DNA of 64,000 nt from VXPQ01 sp965116435. Its GTDB lineage: Bacteria > Bacteroidota > Rhodothermia > Rhodothermales > VXPQ01. The stretch is taken from assembly GCA_965116435.1 (NCBI GenBank), contig OZ220686.1, positions 1,054,001 through 1,118,000 on the forward strand. The letters are read 5' to 3'. Both the position numbers and the translations under genes were made by a program. Below are positions 27,763 to 35,946 of the stretch, piece after piece (the first letter of the stretch is position 1; the number at the start of each line of letters is the position of its first letter). The notes under the pieces were generated by a model. It ran no database searches and had not been told where the DNA came from. It saw only the letters and a list, made by a program, of their open reading frames with translations.

Positions 27763-28147
27763 GGCGAAAGATCATGGGGAAGCGCTTGCCGCATGATAAC
27801 AACATGATATCCCGCAGTACGCCAGACAGGCGACAAGACTGGTGAGCTTTTGCAAAAATACAGGATTCGTTAAGAATATGCAAAAAACTGTTTCACGACC
27901 CCGACGCAGCCAAACCCGGCCTATGCCCGCAGTATGGCCATCGTAGCGGGCGAGCGCTTCCGGAGAACAATAGCCGGACGGGCCTTCCAGCGAACCATGG
28001 GCGGGCTCCCAGCGAACAATAGCCGGGCGCACTGTTCCGAATCAGCCCGAACCCATACCCATAAAAAAGATTACCCCACTGAGTAAAATTACTCAATGGG
28101 GTAACCAAACAGATGCAAGCGCGGCGCGCACACCCATCGCGCAACGC
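27763..28147. other. Intergenic region with a second 34-bp palindrome
   Basis: This 385-bp gap between two minus-strand genes contains no credible gene. At 28071-28104 lies a nearly perfect palindrome (arms TTACCCCACTGAGTAAA and ATTACTCAATGGGGTAA), the counterpart of the element upstream of the AAA_14 gene. Between 27955 and 28030 there are imperfect direct repeats containing GAACAATAGCCGG. The palindrome may be an orphan operator left by a deleted AAA_14-type gene. Confidence 0.5.
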
Positions 28148-28531
28148 CTATTGCACCCGTATGGCCAGCGCCTGCCCGCGCCGTCCAGCCTCTCCAACGC
28201 CCCCGAGGGGATCGCCGGACATTCTGATCTCTCCGCCCAAATCCGTCCGCCCCAGCAACACGACCCCGTTCGCCCCGAGGGCGCCAGCCGATTCGCGCAG
28301 CTTGTCGATCAGTTTGCTTTCCGTGGTGATGCTTGTGTACGTCTTGCCGTAGAGCAGCGCAATGCGCGTATGCTCCGGCAGGTCGTCCGACTCGAAAAAG
28401 ACCTGCACTTCAGAACCTGGCACCGGAGCGTGCCGCGGCCCGCTATCGAGCATCGTATGGTTTATGCTGATGCAGCCGGACGCCAGCGCGGCGAGGACAA
28501 AAAGAATGGGGATGGTTGCGTACGTTCTCAT
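28148..28531 (-). CDS. Small lipoprotein (hypothetical)
   Basis: 127 residues from ATG 28531, chosen because GGAGG lies seven bases upstream and the start opens a lipoprotein signal (MRTYATIPILFVLAALASGC, lipobox LASGC). The mature part has GSEVQVFFESDDLPEHTRIA, LLYGKTYTS and a C-terminal GANGVVLLGRTDLGGEI, the beta-alpha pattern of small periplasmic YbjQ/YajG-like lipoproteins, but I do not recognise a specific family. It is probably anchored to the outer-membrane inner face. It stands alone between the two giant T9SS genes. Confidence 0.7.
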   Translation of the reverse strand: MRTYATIPILFVLAALASGCISINHTMLDSGPRHAPVPGSEVQVFFESDDLPEHTRIALLYGKTYTSITTESKLIDKLRESAGALGANGVVLLGRTDLGGEIRMSGDPLGGVGEAGRRGQALAIRVQ

Positions 28532-28716
28532 GTCGGGGCCTCCGTGTCGGTGTTCATGAATCGTTTGGGCATCGCTGGGGCGTTCGGTTTCCGATACGTC
28601 CGGTACGGCTCGCGTACGGGAATATACCAAACGGCCTGTTTGGGTTCTGCCTGTAAATCAGGGCAATATCCATGCCAAAAACATGGCGCGGCGTCGTCAT
28701 TCCGTGCCAGCGCGCC

Positions 28717-31700
28717 CTATTTGAGCAATACCATCGACTTGACGGCGGTCTCTTTTTCCGTGCGAAGGACATACAGGTACGAGCCGCTCGCAAGGGCCGA
28801 CGCGTCGAACGGAATGCGGTAGCGCGCCGCCGGCAGGATGCCGTCGAGCAGTACGCGCACCTGTTGTCCCAACAGGTCGTACACCGCAAGCCGCACATGC
28901 TGCGTCTCTGGCAGCGCAAACGCTATCGTCGTCACCGGATTGAACGGGTTCGGATAGTTCTGATCCAGCGCAAACACCTCTGGTATCTCGTCCCCGAACG
29001 ATTCGGCCGACGTCACGTCCGTCACGTCCGTGACCGTCACATCGACGGACGCCTGCGCACCCCTCGAAAAGCCCGCCGGCAACGCGCCCAGCGACACCAT
29101 GAACGTTTCGTCGTCCCTGTCGTCGTCCACCACCGTGGACAGCGTACTCTCCCCGTTCGGCTCGTTCGCGTCAACGACAATGGACGCGAGCGCGCCATAG
29201 TCCTCTGCTTCGGCGGTGCCTGCGGTGAGCACGATCGGAACCGTTATCGCACTCGGAACCGTCTGCGACAAAGAAACCGTGACCGTCAACGCCTCTCCCT
29301 CGCGCACAGGGTTCGGGGAAACGGACAGCGTAACCAGGGAGTCGTCGTTGTTGTTGTTGTTATCGTCGCCACCTCCGCCGTCGCCGCCACCACCATCGCC
29401 ACCACCGCCGCCGTCGTTATCCGTAATGGTCAGCGTGTGGACGCGGGGGTTGCCCAGGTCGTAGTCCGCACTGTCCGAAAGCGTCAATATCACCGTCTCG
29501 GCCTGTTCGTTCGCGCTGTCGTCCGTAATCGTCACCGGAATGTTCGCGGAAGACTGACCCGCGGCCACCTGCACCCGACCCGATCCTGTAATGCTGTAGT
29601 CCGAACCTGCCGTCGCCGTGCCCGACACCGCGTACTCCAGGGTGACCGCGCCCGAAGGAGCAGGGCGGAGGTTGACCGCCACATTGCGCGTTCCAGACCC
29701 TTCCCCCGCGCTCTGCGACGCAGACGCAAAGGAAGCGACCGGCGTAACCGGCCCGATCGGCCCGACCGGCCCACCGGTGCCCCCGTCGGAAGCGTCGATC
29801 AGCAACGTATGCGTGCGCCAGGGGGATTCCAAGGTGTAATCCGAACCCGACTTCAGCGTAAAGACGACCGTCTCGACCCCCTCCGACAAGGCGTCGTCGA
29901 CGAGGCGGACGGGAATGGTCAACGACGTCTTGCCCGCCTCCACGCGCACGGCGCGGGTGGGGCCGCCGCCGCCAGAAATGGAGTAGTCCGAATCCAGCGT
30001 CGCCGTCCCCGAAAGGCTGTATTGCAATACGAAGGACTCGCTCGACGAAGGCGTGATATCCACAAGTACGTCCTGGGAACCCACCCCTTCGTCCACGCTC
30101 GACGACGACGGGTAGAACGACACCCGAGGCGTCGTGTCCGTATCGTCCCGCACCTTCGTCGTGATCGACGCAGCGCCCGTCACAACGTACCCTTCTCCAG
30201 GCAGAATAGTCACGACGAGAGAACCCTCCGGCTGCACCGCGTCCTTTTGCGTCGCAAGCACATTAAATGTCGCGAAGGAGGACGTATTCGCAGCAGGAAT
30301 AGTGACCTGCCGCATGCCCTCCTCGCTCGCTGCAATAAAGTCCGCCCCCCCCTGCTCAACCACACGGACATTGACGTCCAGGTCCTGCACAGGACCCGGA
30401 ATCACGTCCAGGAGGAACCATGCACCTGTACTCTCGAACGTGCCGCCAGGGAGGGGGCTTCCCCAACGAAGGCTCACCTGCGGGACCGGATCCACCTCCG
30501 ACAACGTAAACTCCAGCGATCCCGTACTGCTCGCGCCACCGTCCAGATTGCTATCCAGATTCCCGACGCCGACAGAAATCGTCTCGGCAGGCTCGCTTAA
30601 AATGTCCGTGTGCGCTGAAATCGTCATCGTGACGCTGCGCGGCGCCGAAGGACCGACAATCTCCAGTATTACGGCGTTCGGATCGAACGTCACCCCCGGC
30701 GCAGAGGAAGTGGACAACTCGTAATCGCTGCTCAAGGACTCTCCGTACTCCGCCGACCCGGTCAAGCGAAACCGAATCTCCATCCTCTCTCCCGCAACGA
30801 GGCGCCGGCCCAGCTCCACGGCGAACGTCGCGCGCTCGCCCTCCGCCACCGTGCTACTCGACGCCGAGGTCAGCGTCACCGTCGTTGCATCGTCGTCCTC
30901 GACCTCCATCGTGACCGTACGGCTTTGCACGGGACCCCGCTCGTACCCCGTACCTGCGGCCAGATCGACGCGCAGCGACCCGCCCAAATCGTCGTCCGTG
31001 TCGTTCTGAAGAAGAATTATGTGGGATGCAGAGGACGACGCGTCGCCAGAAGCGGCGGGGATCGTCACCATCTTCTGCCCCTCGTCCGACGCGGCGACGA
31101 AATCCCCGGCGCCGGTCTCCGACACCGTCAGATTCACTGTCAGGGCCGACGACGGCGCAGGCCGCGCCTCCACCGTGACGGACGCGCTGCCCCCCTCTGT
31201 GACCGTCGGCGAACCGCTAATGATCACTATGGGAGACGACGGCGCGGACTCGTCGTCCGTGATTTCAACCTCGGCGACGTGACTTTGAAGGAGCAACCTG
31301 TAGTCGCCCTCCAGCAGCTCGACCGTCACATGGCCGGTGCCGCCATCCCACTGGGCGTTGTTCTTCGTGGGCACCGCATACGTCGCCATGCCGCTCGCGC
31401 CGACGGTCACCGTCTGCCGCCCGGCGTCCGACGAACGCAGCCAATCCGAAAACTCCTCCTGACTCACCTGCAGGTTCACCGTCACCGGCGACACCGGCGC
31501 CGGACACAGCTCGACCGTGAATTCCGCGTTCATCCCCTCCGTCACCGGAGACGTGCCCGCGCTAATCATAACGCCCGTGTTGTCGCCCGTGCAGCCGGAA
31601 ACCTGGAACACCGGCGACAGCGCGTACAGATGCCGCGTGTCGGTCTTGGGACGGCGCCCGTTCGAATTGTTGTACTTGAAGGGGCCCGAACCCGAGGTGT

Positions 31701-34629
31701 TAAGAACGGCGTTGCACAGGTCGCCGATGCGGGGATTGGCCGTTCCCAGTTCCTTGCCGCTGTCGCCCGTGCCGTCGTTCTCGCTGCCCGTCCAGATGCT
31801 GAACGCCCCTATGCCGCCGCCGGTCAGGCCGCAACTGTTCAGGCGGATACTGTTTCCGTCCTCGTCCCGCCCCGTCTGCGAGGTGTCGTCCCAATCCTCG
31901 TCGTAGAAGTCCGCATAGTCGTCGGCGACCTTCGGGCCGCCCAGCCAGTAGATGGCCTCGCCTGCGCCGGTGGTCCCCGTGTGGTCGCGGGCGTCCACCG
32001 TCGGCGTCGAAACGAGCGCCCGGAACTGTGCGCCAAACCGCTGAATGTCCGCGTGCCCGCTGCCGAGGGCGCCCTGCACGTTCTGGTCGTACGTGGCGAT
32101 GTTCGTCGAGGACGCCGCGAACTTCGTGGTGGGCGCCGCCAGCAGGCGGAACTTGCTCCCGGCGGTCGTCAGGCCAGACGGGACGAGCGACCAGTCGTTA
32201 GACACGGAAACCACGTCCTCAATCACGACCGTCGCCGTGCCCTGCGTACCGGCCAGATAATCCGGCGGCACGGAAGAGATCGCGAGCGTGAACGACTCGC
32301 CCGACTCGGCGGCAGCGTCCACCGGAATGTTGATATCGAAGCTGTGACGCGCCGTGTTCGCCGGCACGGTCACCGTAAAGGGACCCGCCTCGTAGTCCGT
32401 GCCCGCCGTGGCGCTGCCCCCGCTCGCCGTAACCGTGAACGTCTGCGCGCTCGACGACGTCGGCGTCAGCTCCAGCGTCGGACGCAGCGTCTCGCCTTCC
32501 GGTGCGCGGTACGTCGGACTGCTGAAACCAACGGCGGCCTTGACCGGACCGACCGTAGCCGTGCCCGGATTGTGTATGAAGCCGTTGCCGTCATAGTACG
32601 TCACGGCAGCCATGTAGTACTTGCCTACATCTTCCGCCCGAACAACAAAACGATTTGAGGAGGCGGACCCAGAGAAGCTCATGCGGGATGGATGAGAATC
32701 AATTACCCCATCTTCAACGGCATCCACCGGCTCGTCCTGAAAATAGTAGTAATAAAAATCGATCAAACCGTAGCCGTCAGGGTCGGACGTGTCCTGCGTT
32801 ATCGTCAGCGTCTCGGCGACCGCGGGAATTCCCTTGATGGAAAAGGTCGCATGACCGGTGTCTTCGTAGAGCGTCATGGTCATGGTATGCAGGGTCGGAT
32901 CGTTGTGCAGCGTGTAACCCGTACCGGGGACCAGTGTCAAGACGACCGTCTCGGCGTTGTCCCGAACCTCATCGCTGAGGACCGTTAAGTCCATCGCCCG
33001 CCGCGTGAATTTCACTAACTGTGCAGGTAGCGTGAACGTCCCCGTCCCGGCGGCGTAGTCGGTCGTGACAGTCAGGCCATCGGCCCCCGAACCCGAAGAA
33101 ATCGTGTAGTCGACCCCCGGGGTGGCCGTGCCGGTCATGGTGAAGTGGACGACAACGTCCTCCTGCAGAGCTCCAGTGTTGTTGTGATAAAATTCCAGTC
33201 TACTCGTTTCCCCCCCCTCAGCCATCCAAGCGTACGGTGTCTCAGCCCACAGCACACCCGCAGGCACCGGAGCCACCTCAAAAACGCCGGACAGGCCCAT
33301 ATAGACATTGTTGCTGGTCTTCGCGTGATTCCCCTGGGAGATGGGGTTAGCACCCGTGTTGGCATTGCCCCACTGCACGTTGGTCGCGCCCAGGTGGTTC
33401 GAATGCTTGACGCCCGCGGTAGCGTGCGTCGTGCCCGTCTTCGTGCCGGTGTTCGGCCCGCGTTTTTGCGTCGTCGCAACGCCATTCGCGTTGCGCTCGT
33501 TCGCGTCCCCGAGCCCGGTATTATCCCAGGTGCCGTCCCAGAAATCGTTGTGGTCGTCCGCGATCTTGCCGCCGCCCAGCCAGTAGATGGGGGTTGACCA
33601 CGGCGTGTGGCTCGGGGAGTTGCTCTCCATGATGCCGGTGGCGGTGTGCCAGGCAGCATTGACCGTCGCCGTGCTGCCCACCACGCGGAATGTCGTCGCG
33701 TACGACCGGATGTCGGCGTGGCCCGTGCTTGAGCCGCTGATGCGGTTGCGCACAAACGTGTCGTAGTCGCCGATGTTGGCCGACGCGCCGTTGCGCTCGT
33801 TCTCCGTCTTGAACAGCAGCCGGAACTGGTCGCCTGTGTTCAACCCGCTCGGCTTGAAATGCCAGTTTGGGTTCACCAGGCTCACGTTCACGATCTGGAC
33901 CGTTGCCGTGCTCCGCGAGCCAAGCGTGAAGCCCTGCGGCGGCGAGGAGATGGTGAGCGTGAAGGTCTCGTAGTCCTCGATGTTCGTGTCCGTCTCGATG
34001 GCGACGTCGAAAGGGTGGCTCGTCGTGTTCGCCGGCACGGTGACGCTAAAGGGGCCCGCCGCATAGTCCGTGCCGGAGGTGGCCGTGCCGCCGCTGGCGG
34101 TCACGCTGAACGTCACCGGGTTCGACGAACCCGCCGACAGGCTCAGCGTCGGCTGGAGGGTCTGGCCCTCGCGAACGTTGTAGTTCCCGCGACCAAACTG
34201 GACGGTCGTGCTCTGGGCGCTGGCCTGCTCCGCAAAGACGCCCAGGAATAGCAGGGCGGACAGCAGCGCGAAGGCCGCAACCCGGACCAGGCGCCCAACA
34301 CGCAAACCCCGGGCGCAAACACGGGTTGGCCCGCCTTGCGAGCGGCTCGCTCCTCCAAGCGACGGCGCCCGTCCACATCCGAGGGAAGGGGCTGCCGTCG
34401 GATCCGTTGCCTGTGCGCTGACGAGAACGTCGTTCAGGATGTGAGGGGGGGGGGCGCAAATTGCGTCGCGGGTAGACGAGGGAATCATTGCTGCTTTCCG
34501 GTCTGGGGGTGTCTGAGGGTATCTGGTATGCATGTGTTTGCCGGTATTTGCACGCATCTTCACGTATTGGCGCGTACTTTCGATGCGTAGCGGTGGCCAT
34601 CTCCCGGGACGCGCACAGGACGCGCACAA
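28717..34629 (-). CDS. Giant T9SS surface protein with Calx-beta repeats and two lectin-like modules
   Basis: Up to 1970 residues; the real start is uncertain (ATG 34488 is an alternative), the signal segment being RVAAFALLSALLFLGVFAEQ. The protein combines several Calx-beta-like repeats (EGQTLQPTLSLSAGSSNPVT, SVDEGVGSQDVLVDITPSSS, SAGEGSGTRNVAVNLRPAPS), a low-complexity GGGGDGGGGDGGGGDDNNNN linker and two copies of an about 200-residue uncharacterised module (about 33250-33880 and 31600-32200) with the signature HADI…FR…IYWLGG.K.ADD. It ends with a T9SS type A sorting domain (ALDQNYPNPFNPVTTIAFAL, VYDLLGQQVRVLLDG). It is probably a cell-surface adhesin or recognition protein, by analogy with such modular proteins. 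No enzyme domain is visible. Confidence 0.8.
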   Translation of the reverse strand: MCASCARPGRWPPLRIESTRQYVKMRANTGKHMHTRYPQTPPDRKAAMIPSSTRDAICAPPPHILNDVLVSAQATDPTAAPSLGCGRAPSLGGASRSQGGPTRVCARGLRVGRLVRVAAFALLSALLFLGVFAEQASAQSTTVQFGRGNYNVREGQTLQPTLSLSAGSSNPVTFSVTASGGTATSGTDYAAGPFSVTVPANTTSHPFDVAIETDTNIEDYETFTLTISSPPQGFTLGSRSTATVQIVNVSLVNPNWHFKPSGLNTGDQFRLLFKTENERNGASANIGDYDTFVRNRISGSSTGHADIRSYATTFRVVGSTATVNAAWHTATGIMESNSPSHTPWSTPIYWLGGGKIADDHNDFWDGTWDNTGLGDANERNANGVATTQKRGPNTGTKTGTTHATAGVKHSNHLGATNVQWGNANTGANPISQGNHAKTSNNVYMGLSGVFEVAPVPAGVLWAETPYAWMAEGGETSRLEFYHNNTGALQEDVVVHFTMTGTATPGVDYTISSGSGADGLTVTTDYAAGTGTFTLPAQLVKFTRRAMDLTVLSDEVRDNAETVVLTLVPGTGYTLHNDPTLHTMTMTLYEDTGHATFSIKGIPAVAETLTITQDTSDPDGYGLIDFYYYYFQDEPVDAVEDGVIDSHPSRMSFSGSASSNRFVVRAEDVGKYYMAAVTYYDGNGFIHNPGTATVGPVKAAVGFSSPTYRAPEGETLRPTLELTPTSSSAQTFTVTASGGSATAGTDYEAGPFTVTVPANTARHSFDINIPVDAAAESGESFTLAISSVPPDYLAGTQGTATVVIEDVVSVSNDWSLVPSGLTTAGSKFRLLAAPTTKFAASSTNIATYDQNVQGALGSGHADIQRFGAQFRALVSTPTVDARDHTGTTGAGEAIYWLGGPKVADDYADFYDEDWDDTSQTGRDEDGNSIRLNSCGLTGGGIGAFSIWTGSENDGTGDSGKELGTANPRIGDLCNAVLNTSGSGPFKYNNSNGRRPKTDTRHLYALSPVFQVSGCTGDNTGVMISAGTSPVTEGMNAEFTVELCPAPVSPVTVNLQVSQEEFSDWLRSSDAGRQTVTVGASGMATYAVPTKNNAQWDGGTGHVTVELLEGDYRLLLQSHVAEVEITDDESAPSSPIVIISGSPTVTEGGSASVTVEARPAPSSALTVNLTVSETGAGDFVAASDEGQKMVTIPAASGDASSSASHIILLQNDTDDDLGGSLRVDLAAGTGYERGPVQSRTVTMEVEDDDATTVTLTSASSSTVAEGERATFAVELGRRLVAGERMEIRFRLTGSAEYGESLSSDYELSTSSAPGVTFDPNAVILEIVGPSAPRSVTMTISAHTDILSEPAETISVGVGNLDSNLDGGASSTGSLEFTLSEVDPVPQVSLRWGSPLPGGTFESTGAWFLLDVIPGPVQDLDVNVRVVEQGGADFIAASEEGMRQVTIPAANTSSFATFNVLATQKDAVQPEGSLVVTILPGEGYVVTGAASITTKVRDDTDTTPRVSFYPSSSSVDEGVGSQDVLVDITPSSSESFVLQYSLSGTATLDSDYSISGGGGPTRAVRVEAGKTSLTIPVRLVDDALSEGVETVVFTLKSGSDYTLESPWRTHTLLIDASDGGTGGPVGPIGPVTPVASFASASQSAGEGSGTRNVAVNLRPAPSGAVTLEYAVSGTATAGSDYSITGSGRVQVAAGQSSANIPVTITDDSANEQAETVILTLSDSADYDLGNPRVHTLTITDNDGGGGGDGGGGDGGGGDDNNNNNDDSLVTLSVSPNPVREGEALTVTVSLSQTVPSAITVPIVLTAGTAEAEDYGALASIVVDANEPNGESTLSTVVDDDRDDETFMVSLGALPAGFSRGAQASVDVTVTDVTDVTSAESFGDEIPEVFALDQNYPNPFNPVTTIAFALPETQHVRLAVYDLLGQQVRVLLDGILPAARYRIPFDASALASGSYLYVLRTEKETAVKSMVLLK

Positions 34630-34821
34630 ACAGCGTACTGTGCAGAAGCAACATTAGCAACATTGGGAGCGCCAATCACTGGAATTATCCAAAAACCTGC
34701 GATCCGGCGGGCGAAATATACGACAGGGGCCGCCATGTTGTCAATCAAAAATGCAAGAATATTTTCCTTGCCGGCGCGCCCGGCGCATGCGAGACGCTGC
34801 ACGTACGACGACGGCGACAGG

Positions 34822-34897
34822 GCGCTGCTTCGCCATGCCTTGCCAGCGCACACCTCGCTGCCTCTGAATCTTTGCAGACGTAATCAGAGCATCCTTA
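34822..34897 (+). repeat. MITE-like repeat, truncated copy C
   Basis: GCTGCTTCGCCATGCCTTGCCAGCG… to …GTAATCAGAGCATCCTTA matches the right-hand about 75 bp of copies A (38117-38382) and B (40246-40506). The left part is missing. The rest of the 34630-34928 gap has no recognisable gene. Confidence 0.6.
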
Positions 34898-34928
34898 AAC
34901 AGATCACCCTGAAGCGTCGCGGATGCAA

Positions 34929-35654
34929 TCAGCGCGCCATCAAGTCCCGCGAACCGTCGGACTGGAGTACGTATTCGAACGTATAATACCGCGACGGAAC
35001 CGATGCATCAGGAGGGTCCGGATTATCCTGGTAATAACTCAGAATCCGCAGTTTCGCATAGCGGCCGTTCGCCGTCTTGAGTACGATGGTGCGGCCCGGA
35101 ACAGGCAAAAGCAGCATGCTTTCGGCATTATAGGTATACCAGCCGTTGTCCGAGCCGGAGCAGATCGCGTAGGGCGAGCCCGGAACGGGACCGAAGGGCG
35201 TGGAAACCTCCGGGCAGGATGTGTTCTCTCCGTCGGCAATATAGCCTCCTTCCGGGGCTTCGACAACGTCGGCGAAAGGCTGCGCAAGCAGCTGCGCCGC
35301 GGCTTCGCCTGGCCCGCTTGCGCCCCCGTTGAAAATGATCGTCGTGCCTCGGAAGCCGATATCCCACGCGGTCGAAGCGGAATCGCGCTGCCGGGCGGCG
35401 GCGTCCGTCTGAGACGAGGGAATGCGTATCGAACCCGCCTCAAGATCATACAGCGTAAACAGGTTGTTGCTAATCGAGGCCCCCGTATCGGGATCGCGGC
35501 CCGAAACCGGATCCGCCGGAATATTCTCGGCTATTTGCACGTCAAGAGGAACCGGGGCGGGCTCGGGATCCGCGCTGTCGCACCCTGCGAGCAACAGGAC
35601 GAACCCGCAAAGTACAGAAAGCGCAACAGGTATTTTCAGGGGGCGTGGCGTCAT
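34929..35654 (-). CDS. hmuY: HmuY-like haem-binding lipoprotein
   Basis: 241 residues from ATG 35654, chosen because it opens a lipoprotein signal (LKIPVALSVLCGFVLLLAGC, lipobox LLAGC); the frame runs on to 35738 through a TTRPATTRP repeat of the duplicated leader DNA. The mature domain has the HmuY pattern: FTLYDLEAG, STAWDIGFRGTTIIFNGG, GWYTYNAESMLLLPVPGRTI and VLKTANGRYAKLRILSYYQ, ending in YYTFEYVLQSDGSR. HmuY proteins capture haem from host or environmental haemoproteins and pass it to a TonB-dependent receptor; the gene upstream encodes such a receptor. Two Cys (in CPEVSTPFG and AICSGSDN) could form a disulfide. Haem specificity is inferred from family and context. Confidence 0.8.
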   Translation of the reverse strand: MTPRPLKIPVALSVLCGFVLLLAGCDSADPEPAPVPLDVQIAENIPADPVSGRDPDTGASISNNLFTLYDLEAGSIRIPSSQTDAAARQRDSASTAWDIGFRGTTIIFNGGASGPGEAAAQLLAQPFADVVEAPEGGYIADGENTSCPEVSTPFGPVPGSPYAICSGSDNGWYTYNAESMLLLPVPGRTIVLKTANGRYAKLRILSYYQDNPDPPDASVPSRYYTFEYVLQSDGSRDLMAR

Positions 35655-35920
35655 GGGGCGGGATGTTGCAGGGCGCGTCGTTGCGGGGCGTGTCGTTACG
35701 GTGAGACGGGCAATATCAAGACGAAGGGGGTTGCGCATAGTTGGGGCGTGTTGTTATGGGGCGTGGCGTCATGGGGCGGGTTGCAGGGCGTGTTGTTACG
35801 GGGCGTGTTGTTATGGTGAGACGGGCAAGATCAAGACGAAGGGGGTTACGCATAGTTGGGGCGTGTTGTTATGGGGCGTGTTGCCATGGGCGTGTTGCCA
35901 TGGGGCGCACGGTCGGTGTT
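35642..35920. repeat. Duplicated leader region with GGGGCGTG(T)TG units
   Basis: A block starting at 35642 (GGCGTGGCGTCATGGGGCGG) recurs at 35760, about 118 bp apart, and the copies share GTGAGACGGGCAA, ATCAAGACGAAGGGGGTT and CGCATAGTTGGGGCG. Short GGGGCGTGTTGTTAYG units fill the rest, to about 35905. It covers the hmuY start codon and the whole receptor-hmuY gap (35655-35946). Confidence 0.75.
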
Positions 35921-35946
35921 TTATATGGATGCGCTGGTTACAGGAT

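Noticed and set aside
28071..28104. Rho-independent terminator
   Set aside because: The palindrome is AT-rich in the centre, has no following T run on either side, and is shared with a promoter-proximal element; an operator fits better.
34441..34452. Run of G near the start of the second giant T9SS gene as a phase-variation tract
   Set aside because: It lies upstream of the signal peptide where the true start is uncertain, so an effect on expression cannot be argued from sequence.
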